A DNA stretch of 64,000 bases from CALSMU01 sp965230225 (GTDB lineage: Bacteria > Bacteroidota > Bacteroidia > Flavobacteriales_D > Parvicellaceae), in assembly GCA_965230225.1 (NCBI GenBank), contig CBDDKM010000005.1, positions 372,001 through 436,000 of the forward strand. The letters run 5' to 3'. How positions within the stretch are numbered: position 1 is the stretch's first letter; each line of letters begins with the position of its first letter. Under the pieces are notes generated by a model that searched no databases, was not told the origin of the DNA, and was given only the letters and a program-made list of their open reading frames with translations. Below are positions 1-7,235 of this stretch, in pieces. The position numbers and the translations under genes are program-made.

Positions 1-615
1 TTGTTCATTGTGCTTAATCAATCTCCTGTAAACGATGCGATGTATTCGTCGGAGAGTTTGGAGGAAGTGTTAATTGATACTACTGCTGAGAATCCGATTG
101 TGCCAATGGTTAATGATGAGTTTGATATAGTTGATGAGGTTCCTGAATTAGCAATTGAGGAGGATTCTCCTTTGGTGCCTGAATCTCCAAAAGAGCCATT
201 GATCTACGATGAAGGGCCAATTCAGCAACAGCAAATGGCTATGGAGCAGGATTCAGTAAATGAGGTTTCCCCTATTCCTCTACCTGAGCTGGACCCACAA
301 ATTGTTGAAGCACCTAAGGATTCAGTTCCTGCTCAACCAGATCCTATTGAGTTTGATTTGGACGAAGATGAAGGAGGTATGCTAACCATGACAGAGTGGG
401 CCAATAAGAATGTAAGAGAAAAGGTGTTGAACGAGGAGGAGCCTACTACGGAAAAGATTAAAAAGCAAGAAATCATAACAGCAGTAGCTGATAGAATAGA
501 TCAAACAACCGAAAAGGATGTAGCTTATAATTACTCGGAAAACGATGAGTATTCGAAGTATACATTGTCCATTGGAAAGTTTGAATTTTCAAGAACTAAA
601 AGAAAAAATTTCTAA
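1..615 (+). CDS. Acidic hypothetical protein, C-terminal part (5' end outside window)
   Basis: The frame is open from base 1, so this is probably the C-terminal part of a longer protein; the TTG at base 1 is not a convincing start. The visible 204 residues begin with a long low-complexity stretch rich in Glu, Asp and Pro (to about residue 125). A more ordinary charged segment follows, ending in a basic tail after an IGKFEFSR motif. No signal peptide or membrane segment is visible in this part. A beta-barrel protein gene lies 76 nt downstream on the same strand, so the two may be co-transcribed. In Bacteroidota, genes of this kind beside a barrel protein are sometimes anti-sigma-like membrane proteins; that is only context. 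No function is assigned. Confidence 0.6.
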   Translation: MFIVLNQSPVNDAMYSSESLEEVLIDTTAENPIVPMVNDEFDIVDEVPELAIEEDSPLVPESPKEPLIYDEGPIQQQQMAMEQDSVNEVSPIPLPELDPQIVEAPKDSVPAQPDPIEFDLDEDEGGMLTMTEWANKNVREKVLNEEEPTTEKIKKQEIITAVADRIDQTTEKDVAYNYSENDEYSKYTLSIGKFEFSRTKRKNF

Positions 616-691
616 GGCTGTAACAAATGAATGAGTTGCACGTCTTACAATCAAAATCACGGTGATAGAGATAATTATTGATTAATTAAAG

Positions 692-1528
692 ATGAAGATT
701 ATGAAAAAGAATTTACTATATATATTGATGCTTTTTATTAGTTGTGGAATGTATGCACAAGATGCAGCTAAGATTAATGATGATACAGTTAGAATTAAAC
801 TGGGAGAAGCTACTTTGTTGATCATCGATGATGAGCCAGGAGAAGAAGATGAGTTTGACTTTGATATTGACGAAGGAAATGATGATCATGATGGAGATCA
901 CGATGATGATGGAGGATTAGTTATGGATATCGGAATGAACGGATACTTGACTCCTAATTACGAGATCACTTTACCTGAGTCTCAAAACTTAATGCAGTTG
1001 AATTACTCTAGATCAAGATCATTTGGACTTACTAAAATGTTGATGGATGCTGATATTATTGAAGACAGGTTGTACATATCTCCGGGTATTGGAGTTAATT
1101 GGAACAACTACTTCTTTAAGAATACGGTAAATATTTCTACTGGTAACGATAGTACTACTTTCCAATTGGATTCTGTTTACACTTACGATAAATATAAATT
1201 ACGTGTAACTTATCTACAAGTTCCTTTAATTATAGGAGTTCGTTTAGGAGATCTGGATAAAAGACCACTTGGATTACAGGTTGGAGCCATAGGAAGCTTT
1301 AAAATTGGTTCTATGGTGAAGCAAAAGTACTCCATGAACGAGACTAACTTTAAAGATAAAATCAGAGACGATTATAACCTGAATCCATTCAAGTTGGAGG
1401 CAATTGCCAGAATTAGTGTAGGAAACATGGGAATATTTGCCCGCTATTCGCTTACCAGCTTATTCGAAACAGGAAAAGCACCGGACCTATATCCATTTTC
1501 GGCAGGAATTACCTTTGGTGGATTTTAA
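692..1528 (+). CDS. Outer-membrane beta-barrel protein with acidic linker
   Basis: A secreted protein of 278 aa. A signal peptide spans about residues 1-22, ending GMYAQ. It is followed by a short ordinary segment and a very acidic Asp/Glu/His-rich linker at about residues 45-75. The rest shows alternating hydrophobic/aromatic strands typical of small outer-membrane barrels of the PorT/OMP_b-brl type, with a final aromatic residue (GGF) as expected for BAM-dependent insertion. ATG codons at 692 and 701 are both possible starts; the second gives a cleaner signal peptide. The acidic linker could bind divalent cations at the membrane, but that is inference. A terminator follows at 1596. Confidence 0.75.
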   Translation: MKIMKKNLLYILMLFISCGMYAQDAAKINDDTVRIKLGEATLLIIDDEPGEEDEFDFDIDEGNDDHDGDHDDDGGLVMDIGMNGYLTPNYEITLPESQNLMQLNYSRSRSFGLTKMLMDADIIEDRLYISPGIGVNWNNYFFKNTVNISTGNDSTTFQLDSVYTYDKYKLRVTYLQVPLIIGVRLGDLDKRPLGLQVGAIGSFKIGSMVKQKYSMNETNFKDKIRDDYNLNPFKLEAIARISVGNMGIFARYSLTSLFETGKAPDLYPFSAGITFGGF

Positions 1529-1595
1529 GGTTCCGTTAAATAACAATTCATAGGAGGAAAATTAAATTTTACGACCGTTCCTCTACTCAATACAC

Positions 1596-1625
1596 AAAAA
1601 GCCTCTGTTTCAGGGGCTTTTTTAG
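1596..1625 (+). terminator. Rho-independent terminator
   Basis: The arms AAAAGCCTCTG and CAGGGGCTTTT pair (one G-T) around a TTT loop and are followed by a T run. It closes the transcription unit of the barrel protein. Confidence 0.8.
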
Positions 1626-1703
1626 ATTTAAGGAATAATTATTGTGCCATCTTTGCGCAAGAAGATAAATTTGTTGAATCTTTGAAATATATATCTTAGT
1701 AGT

Positions 1704-2777
1704 ATGAATTATGTAAGGCCGTTATTTGTAATTGTTTTGATGTTGTCTGTTTTTCTTCAGTCGTGTGTAGACGAAGAGTACACTGATAATATGAATATGA
1801 AGGAGGCGCATGGCGACCCCGGGCAGATAGTAATTATTTTGGATAAAGACTATTGGGGAGGGCCTTTGGAAGGAGCAATATTTGACCATTTCCAAAAGGA
1901 GATTTATACTCTTCCGGTACCAGAGCCATTGTTCGATTTGGAGATCACTCCTAACTCTGCATTCATTAAAGAGTTGAAGGCGGTGCACACCATCGTGATT
2001 TTTGAAATAGGAGATACTCCAAACAACAGAAATGCGAGAATGGAGCCTGTAAGTAAGGATCTATGGGCCAAAGGGCAGATTGTATATAAGTTAAGGGCAC
2101 CTAACCAGAAAATTGCTACTCAATTGTTTAATCAAAGTGCTCATCAGTTAATTGATGAGATTACGGCTTTTAATAGAGAAAGGTTAATGAATACCTACCG
2201 AGCTAAACCAAATACCTCGGTTCAAAATGAATTAATGGCCTCTAAGAAAATTTCACTTACCGTACCTTCCGATGTTACACTAGCTGAGAACAAAGAAGAT
2301 TTTGTTTGGTTAAAGCGTGGTAGAACTGAATGGGAAGATGGTCAGGAACACGAAATCAGACAGGGAATGTTGATGTATACCTATCCTTACACTGACGATA
2401 GTACATTTACCATCGATTATCAGATTGCTAAAAGAGATACCGTATTAAAATACAACGTACCTGGACCATTACAGTCTTACTTGGATAAGGATACTTCTTC
2501 TGTGAGAAAAACGTACATGAAGACGGTTACCATTCCTGGAGATGGGCCGGAATACACTCAAAAAATGATTGGGGAAACCTATGTGTTTGAAATGAGAGGA
2601 AGATGGGCTGTTGAGGGGGACTTGATGGGAGGACCATTTGTTTCTGTATCTATGTTCGATGAAATTAATTCAAGAATCGTAACATTAGAAGGGTACGTAT
2701 TTGCACCTCATTTTGATAAAAGAGAGTTCTTAAGAGAGTTGGAGGCGATGATCTATTCCTTCAAGTTTGTTAAGTAG
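1704..2777 (+). CDS. DUF4837 family lipoprotein
   Basis: A lipoprotein of 357 aa. The N-terminal hydrophobic stretch ends in a lipobox with Cys at residue 21 (LQSC). The next residues are acidic (VDEEY). The body begins with the motif GxIVIILDKDYWGGPLG-like, and WGGP and the following segment about a pair of alpha/beta subdomains match what I recognise as DUF4837. This family of unknown function is largely confined to Bacteroidota. The ATG at 1704 is the only start that keeps the signal peptide. No partner is obvious: the gene sits alone between a terminator and a convergent membrane protein gene. Family assignment is from memory of the pattern. Confidence 0.75.
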   Translation: MNYVRPLFVIVLMLSVFLQSCVDEEYTDNMNMKEAHGDPGQIVIILDKDYWGGPLEGAIFDHFQKEIYTLPVPEPLFDLEITPNSAFIKELKAVHTIVIFEIGDTPNNRNARMEPVSKDLWAKGQIVYKLRAPNQKIATQLFNQSAHQLIDEITAFNRERLMNTYRAKPNTSVQNELMASKKISLTVPSDVTLAENKEDFVWLKRGRTEWEDGQEHEIRQGMLMYTYPYTDDSTFTIDYQIAKRDTVLKYNVPGPLQSYLDKDTSSVRKTYMKTVTIPGDGPEYTQKMIGETYVFEMRGRWAVEGDLMGGPFVSVSMFDEINSRIVTLEGYVFAPHFDKREFLRELEAMIYSFKFVK

Positions 2778-2779
2778 AA

Positions 2780-3418
2780 CTAATCTAACTGAACATTAAA
2801 GTAAATGCCTCTATTATCAGCAGAGGTTTTTAATTCTGTAATTAGTTGTTCTCTTTCTTCTTTTCTAATTAACTCAATATCCAGTTTGTATACTTGTCCT
2901 ACGTGGTTGGTAAAGCAAATGTCCATGTGTTTGAGTTCGACCTTGGTAATGTCGTTCAATGGAATAACAGATATATCGTTGTTGATGATGGTAATTACGT
3001 GTTCCTGAACAATGGTTCTATATGCAGGTGTTCCGAAGTTTTGCATTAAATGAAAGAGCCCTTCAAGAAAGTAAATTCCAGCTACCGCTCCAATGGAAAA
3101 ACCAATTTCTGAATAGTATAAAAACATGTAGGAAATGTAGGCGTAGAATCCAATGTTTATTCCTTCAAAAGCAATGGATTTTCTTAATCCGGTTTTACTT
3201 ATTAGGTAGAATTTCTTTGCTTTTTTTCCAATAAATAGGGCTTGCCAACGGTAGTTAGCTTTTAGGAATAAGAATAAACTCAATACTCCGGCGCTTCCCA
3301 TCATGATATAGTTTAGGTAAGGAATCTCGAGGTCCATGTCGTCGTGGTAATTAACGAACCCAAGAATGCTTATAGCAACAAAAATTACGAGGGAAATGCG
3401 GTTAACTAATTTAGTCAT
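2780..3418 (-). CDS. Predicted integral membrane protein
   Basis: 212 aa. The first 125 residues contain about four hydrophobic helices: near residues 8-25, 34-52, 85-103 and 106-122. A soluble C-terminal half follows with a PH-like run of strands (VITIINNDISVIPLNDITKV), as seen in small bacterial PH-like or DUF304-type domains attached to membrane helices. Function is unknown. The -7 element TAGTTTTG ends 4 nt before the ATG, so the transcript may begin at the start codon. The gene converges on the DUF4837 gene, with 2 nt between their ends. Confidence 0.65.
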   Translation of the reverse strand: MTKLVNRISLVIFVAISILGFVNYHDDMDLEIPYLNYIMMGSAGVLSLFLFLKANYRWQALFIGKKAKKFYLISKTGLRKSIAFEGINIGFYAYISYMFLYYSEIGFSIGAVAGIYFLEGLFHLMQNFGTPAYRTIVQEHVITIINNDISVIPLNDITKVELKHMDICFTNHVGQVYKLDIELIRKEEREQLITELKTSADNRGIYFNVQLD

Positions 3419-3422
3419 GCCG

Positions 3423-3430
3423 CAAAACTA
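3423..3430 (-). promoter_or_regulatory. -7 promoter element TAGTTTTG
   Basis: An exact match on the minus strand to the Bacteroidota -7 consensus TAnnTTTG. Only 4 nt (CGGC) separate its last base from the ATG at 3418. The usual start point would fall at or next to the start codon, giving a leaderless or nearly leaderless mRNA. Confidence 0.55.
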
Positions 3431-3472
3431 TAGATAATTTGCTAGATATCGGAAAAGGAAGTTAGAAAGCTG

Positions 3473-4429
3473 TTATTTAACGCTACACTCAAAAATGTAA
3501 TCGCATTTTTCGTAAATCAGATCATTTAACCTAAGCAACGAAGCCAATGCAACCTGCGAATAGTTTTGAGAAGCATTTTTAAATCCTCCCCATTCGCTTT
3601 GCCACATAGTAGTGATTAACTCCTGACCACCTGTTTCTGGTTTTATACTGGTCAGTAACCCATCAACATTTCCAGCTCCTGCATGATAGATGTGTAGCAC
3701 AAATAGTCTAAACCAAAGGTCAGTTTCGTTGTATTCTAACTGGTGTTTGTTCAGGATCCTTTTAGCCTCCGGAATGCATGTTTTTCTAATTAAACTTGAT
3801 GCTCCCATTGCAGATTTATCAAAATCCTTACGCTCATCTACGTACTTATTTACTTTTAGCCCATGCGATCTGGCTACTGATTTCATTAACTGAAACGGGC
3901 CATAGGCACCAACACTAGAATAGGCAATTTTACCTGGGCTCTCAATTAGTAGTATAGCCTGTGCATACCATGGATCAGTTTCGTAAAATTCAAAAATCTC
4001 GATGGCTTTACTGATACTGGGCATTACCTTTTCTACCTCATAGAAATGGTTTTTACCGGAGGTAACATATATTTTAGTGTCCATGGCTAAACCATGTTCT
4101 TTTCTAACACTGTCTTTGTAAGCTTGTTTTTGAGCTTCGGTTTGTTTTCTCCATTTAACAAATGAGTCCTTTCCAAGAATGGTTCTTGTGGCTGCTATGT
4201 TAATGATGCAGGAATCCTTGTCGGTATCCATTACTTCTTTCCAGAAGTTAGGTTGCGCCAGCATATCCCACCTTCCGGTGTACAAATTATCTGTCTTTAC
4301 AAACAGGTGATTTGACGTGTCTGATTTAGTATAAACTTCGATGACATCCTGTTGCTGAGCAACGGAAAATAGTGGTGTTAACACAATAGCAAACACCAAA
4401 GGCCTTAGGTATAATTGCAAAAAATTCAT
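3473..4429 (-). CDS. Lytic transglycosylase (SLT/GH23-like) domain protein
   Basis: 318 aa. A signal peptide (about residues 1-25, ending SVAQQ) sends it to the periplasm or outer membrane. The C-terminal half carries SLT hallmarks: AILLIESPG with candidate catalytic Glu163, then SSVGAYGPFQLM, a variant of the usual SxxGAxGLMQLM, and near the end YHAGAGNVDG, which matches the YNAGxGNV motif. These enzymes cleave the glycan strands of peptidoglycan to 1,6-anhydro ends. The first about 140 residues are not recognisable and may be a lineage-specific accessory domain. The motif is divergent (Pro-Phe for the usual Leu-Met), so activity is likely but not certain. Confidence 0.75.
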   Translation of the reverse strand: MNFLQLYLRPLVFAIVLTPLFSVAQQQDVIEVYTKSDTSNHLFVKTDNLYTGRWDMLAQPNFWKEVMDTDKDSCIINIAATRTILGKDSFVKWRKQTEAQKQAYKDSVRKEHGLAMDTKIYVTSGKNHFYEVEKVMPSISKAIEIFEFYETDPWYAQAILLIESPGKIAYSSVGAYGPFQLMKSVARSHGLKVNKYVDERKDFDKSAMGASSLIRKTCIPEAKRILNKHQLEYNETDLWFRLFVLHIYHAGAGNVDGLLTSIKPETGGQELITTMWQSEWGGFKNASQNYSQVALASLLRLNDLIYEKCDYIFECSVK

Positions 4430-4567
4430 GTGATTCTAACAAAATAACTCCAAAATGCCCTAGTTTGTTACATGTTTGGGTAAAAAAGATTAAAGGTTTA
4501 GTGTGAATAACCTCAATTAATCGTTAACTGTACATTAAGAGTGTCTGCAATATGTGTGAAAAGTACG

Positions 4568-5215
4568 TTAAGTTTTTACTTTGCCAACAATGTGGTACTT
4601 AATACCGGTACTAATGCCTGAGTGCCTGAAATATGGCCCTTTACCAAACAGTAAGGCTGTTCTAAATGATAAGTATCCATTCAAGAAATCAATGTGTCCA
4701 AACTGATAATAAGGGGAAATGTCCCAGATGTACGAAATGTAAAGATTGGACTCGTTATAGTATTTTTCATTGTAATATATCCCTGGTCCGACCTTGGTTG
4801 AAGACCCTTCATTTCGAGCCTTTTCTCCTAAGTTAAAACCAAGCTCAAAATTGATTCCAAATTCGTTGTATTCGTTTCTCGAATAAAGTCCTATTGGAGT
4901 GAATTGTACTTTTAGAAAGTTAGCACGTAGATAACCTTTTTCACTCCAACCTTTACTATAAGCCTTATAGTTCATGGCAATGCAAGAGTAGGAAACACCA
5001 ACGTTGACAAATTTCTTTTCATTTTTAGCAATATGTCGATTGGCTGAAAAATAAAATGAAGGAAATGGTGTGGATTCAACAGTTTGTAACCATCCAGCAT
5101 CATTTGGGAGGTGGAATATATTGATTCCTGCCTCTAGGTCAATTCTGTTATGTTTTTGGTTAAACGCTTTATTGTGAACGAAAATGAATAGGATAAATAG
5201 GGGGAATAGTTTCAT
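4568..5215 (-). CDS. Secreted beta-barrel-like protein, tandem paralogue 2
   Basis: 215 aa with a signal peptide (about 1-19) and a body of alternating strands rich in Tyr, Phe and Gly, consistent with a small outer-membrane barrel. It is clearly paralogous to the gene immediately upstream (5254-5892). The shared features include MKL-PLFIL at the start, the PFPSFY/PYPSFY segment and an IAMNY motif, and also similar spacing of Gly-Phe strands towards the end. The two lie head to tail, 38 nt apart, and were probably produced by tandem duplication. Function is unknown. Confidence 0.65.
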   Translation of the reverse strand: MKLFPLFILFIFVHNKAFNQKHNRIDLEAGINIFHLPNDAGWLQTVESTPFPSFYFSANRHIAKNEKKFVNVGVSYSCIAMNYKAYSKGWSEKGYLRANFLKVQFTPIGLYSRNEYNEFGINFELGFNLGEKARNEGSSTKVGPGIYYNEKYYNESNLYISYIWDISPYYQFGHIDFLNGYLSFRTALLFGKGPYFRHSGISTGIKYHIVGKVKT

Positions 5216-5253
5216 TGGTCTTAAGATAGGAGGTTAGAGACAGAAGAGTTAAT

Positions 5254-5892
5254 TTATTGCTTATCGCTTGGTTGTATTTGATAAACAATTCCAGAATGTA
5301 ATCCTACATAATGGGTGTGCGGTCCAGTTCCTAGAGAAAAGGCAGTTTTAAAAGAGATTGATCCTTTGTTGAGGGGGATGTTTCCAAACTTCCAGTAGGG
5401 GGAGATACTAAAATTCCCTCCTAGCATTTCTAGGGTAGACTCATTAGTATATTGTTTTGACCCATCAGGGTGTCTGGTACTTCCACTATTTCTTAATTTT
5501 TGACTAACACCAAACCCTATGTTAACGTCAATTCCAAACTCTTTGAGGATTTTTTTATTGAAATAATGTCCGAGAAAATTGAATCTAATATTGGCAAAAT
5601 TTGATCGTATATATCCTTCTTCAATCTGGCTTTTTCCATCATAATGGTAGTTCATGGCAATTCCGCAGAAGGATAATCCTACACTGGCATACCTTTTATC
5701 TGAAATTGGAATATGATGAGATGCACCAAGGTAAAATGAAGGATAGGGAGATGGGGTTAATACTCCATCCCAGCTGGCATTACTATGTAAAAGGTGAATG
5801 TTCGCTCCTGCATCAATATCCAGCCTACCATTTTGGCTAAATGCATTGAAGTGCAGTAATACAGTTAGGATAAATAGGGGAATCAGTTTCAT
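5254..5892 (-). CDS. Secreted beta-barrel-like protein, tandem paralogue 1
   Basis: 212 aa with a signal peptide (about residues 1-19, ending AFSQ). A predicted strand-rich body contains the motifs PSPYPSFY and CGIAMNYH that recur in the downstream paralogue at 4568-5215. The end has the alternating pattern of a barrel protein. It is the promoter-proximal gene of the pair. The two copies differ throughout, so the duplication is not recent. The substrate or role of the barrel cannot be told from sequence. Confidence 0.65.
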   Translation of the reverse strand: MKLIPLFILTVLLHFNAFSQNGRLDIDAGANIHLLHSNASWDGVLTPSPYPSFYLGASHHIPISDKRYASVGLSFCGIAMNYHYDGKSQIEEGYIRSNFANIRFNFLGHYFNKKILKEFGIDVNIGFGVSQKLRNSGSTRHPDGSKQYTNESTLEMLGGNFSISPYWKFGNIPLNKGSISFKTAFSLGTGPHTHYVGLHSGIVYQIQPSDKQ

Positions 5893-5952
5893 AGGTCATT
5901 AGGTTGTACTAATAACAACCCAACCATAAAACTAATGGTTGCTTGTTTTTTC

Positions 5953-7110
5953 TTAAACCTTACAAAGAATTTCTCCGGCACGTTTTAAGGTGTCCTCGTT
6001 TTTAGCAAAACAGAAACGAAGTACATGCTCGTCCAGAGTTGTATTGTAGAATACAGATACAGGAATGGATGCAATGCCAAATTCTTTGGTCAATCGAACA
6101 GCAAAATCAGTGTCCTTTTCGTCGGTAATGTTCTGGTAGTTCAGTAATTGAAAGTAAGTTCCCTTACAAGGAATTGGTTCAAACCTGGAGTCTGCAATTG
6201 AGTTAAGAAAAACGTCTCTTTTTTGCTGGTAGAAATTTCCAAGTCCCTGATAATTACTTTCTGATTCCAAATATTCTGCAATGGCATTTTGCATAGGATG
6301 GTTACAGGCAAATACATTAAACTGGTGCACTTTTCTAAATTCCTTCATAAGGTTTTCAGGTCCTACACAATATCCCAACTTCCATCCGGTAACATGAAAC
6401 GTTTTTCCAAAGGAGTATATCGCTAATGATCTGTTGGCCAACTCCGGGAAATTGCAAATGCTTTGATGAGGTTCTTCATCGAAAATAATGTGCTCATAAA
6501 CTTCATCGCTAAGAACAACGATATCTGAGTGATGAGTAATCTTTTGGAGCTCCTCCATGTCTTCTTTAGACATAATAGACCCTGTTGGGTTGTGAGGAGT
6601 ATTGATGATGATCATTTTAGTTTTCTGGTTGATCACCTTTTTAACCTCGTTCCAGTCGATGCCGTAGTTAGGTGCTTTAAGCTGTACGAAAATAGCTCTA
6701 CCACCAACCAATTCGATAGCAGGTTGATAACAGTCGTAAGCTGGAGTAAAAATAATTACTTCATCTTCTTCTTTTACAAAAGTAGAGATGGCCGTAAAAA
6801 TAGCCTGGGTAGCTCCTGCAGTTACCGTAATTTCCGATGTTGGATCATACTTTACTCCATAGCTTTTTTCAATCTTATCGCTAAGAATTTCTCTAAGACG
6901 TTGAGAACCTTGCATAGGAGCATATTGGTTAAATCCACTCTTCATGCTTTTGGTTACCAATTCGATGAGCTTCGGGTCAATATCAAAATCAGGGAATCCC
7001 TGAGATAAATTGAGAGCTCCGGTTTCGTTAGCCAACCCAGACATTACAGTGAATATCGAGGTTCCAACCTTAGGTAGTTTAGAAGATATACTATGTTCGT
7101 ATTTTAACAT
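5953..7110 (-). CDS. PLP-dependent aminotransferase, methionine aminotransferase (YbdL)-like
   Basis: A fold-type I class I/II aminotransferase of 385 aa, full length. Visible landmarks are LSQGFPDF near residue 35 (substrate loop), NTPHNPTG with the cofactor-contacting Asn174, SDEVYEH with Asp202 and Tyr205, and the Schiff-base lysine Lys236 in SFGKTFHVTGWKLGY. The pattern LSQGFPDF plus FHVTGWK is typical of the YbdL/KAT group, which transaminates methionine and aromatic amino acids with 2-oxo acids. The exact substrate is not resolved. The ATG at 7110 fits the family N-terminus (SKLPKVGTSIF). It stands alone, with a near-consensus -7 (TACCTTCG) 7 nt upstream. Confidence 0.85.
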   Translation of the reverse strand: MLKYEHSISSKLPKVGTSIFTVMSGLANETGALNLSQGFPDFDIDPKLIELVTKSMKSGFNQYAPMQGSQRLREILSDKIEKSYGVKYDPTSEITVTAGATQAIFTAISTFVKEEDEVIIFTPAYDCYQPAIELVGGRAIFVQLKAPNYGIDWNEVKKVINQKTKMIIINTPHNPTGSIMSKEDMEELQKITHHSDIVVLSDEVYEHIIFDEEPHQSICNFPELANRSLAIYSFGKTFHVTGWKLGYCVGPENLMKEFRKVHQFNVFACNHPMQNAIAEYLESESNYQGLGNFYQQKRDVFLNSIADSRFEPIPCKGTYFQLLNYQNITDEKDTDFAVRLTKEFGIASIPVSVFYNTTLDEHVLRFCFAKNEDTLKRAGEILCKV

Positions 7111-7235
7111 CGGGCTGCGAAGGTATTTAACTTAACCCAAAAATAATAATGGTTTAACCGATAAGTTTTTCACGATGTATGTTTAGAAGTTTTATCAATT
7201 TTAACGACATTTAGAATTCGTTATAAAATTCAGAT

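Noticed and set aside
6529..7008. 159-codon open frame antisense to the aminotransferase
   Set aside because: It lies entirely opposite a strongly supported gene, with no domain, signal peptide or promoter of its own.
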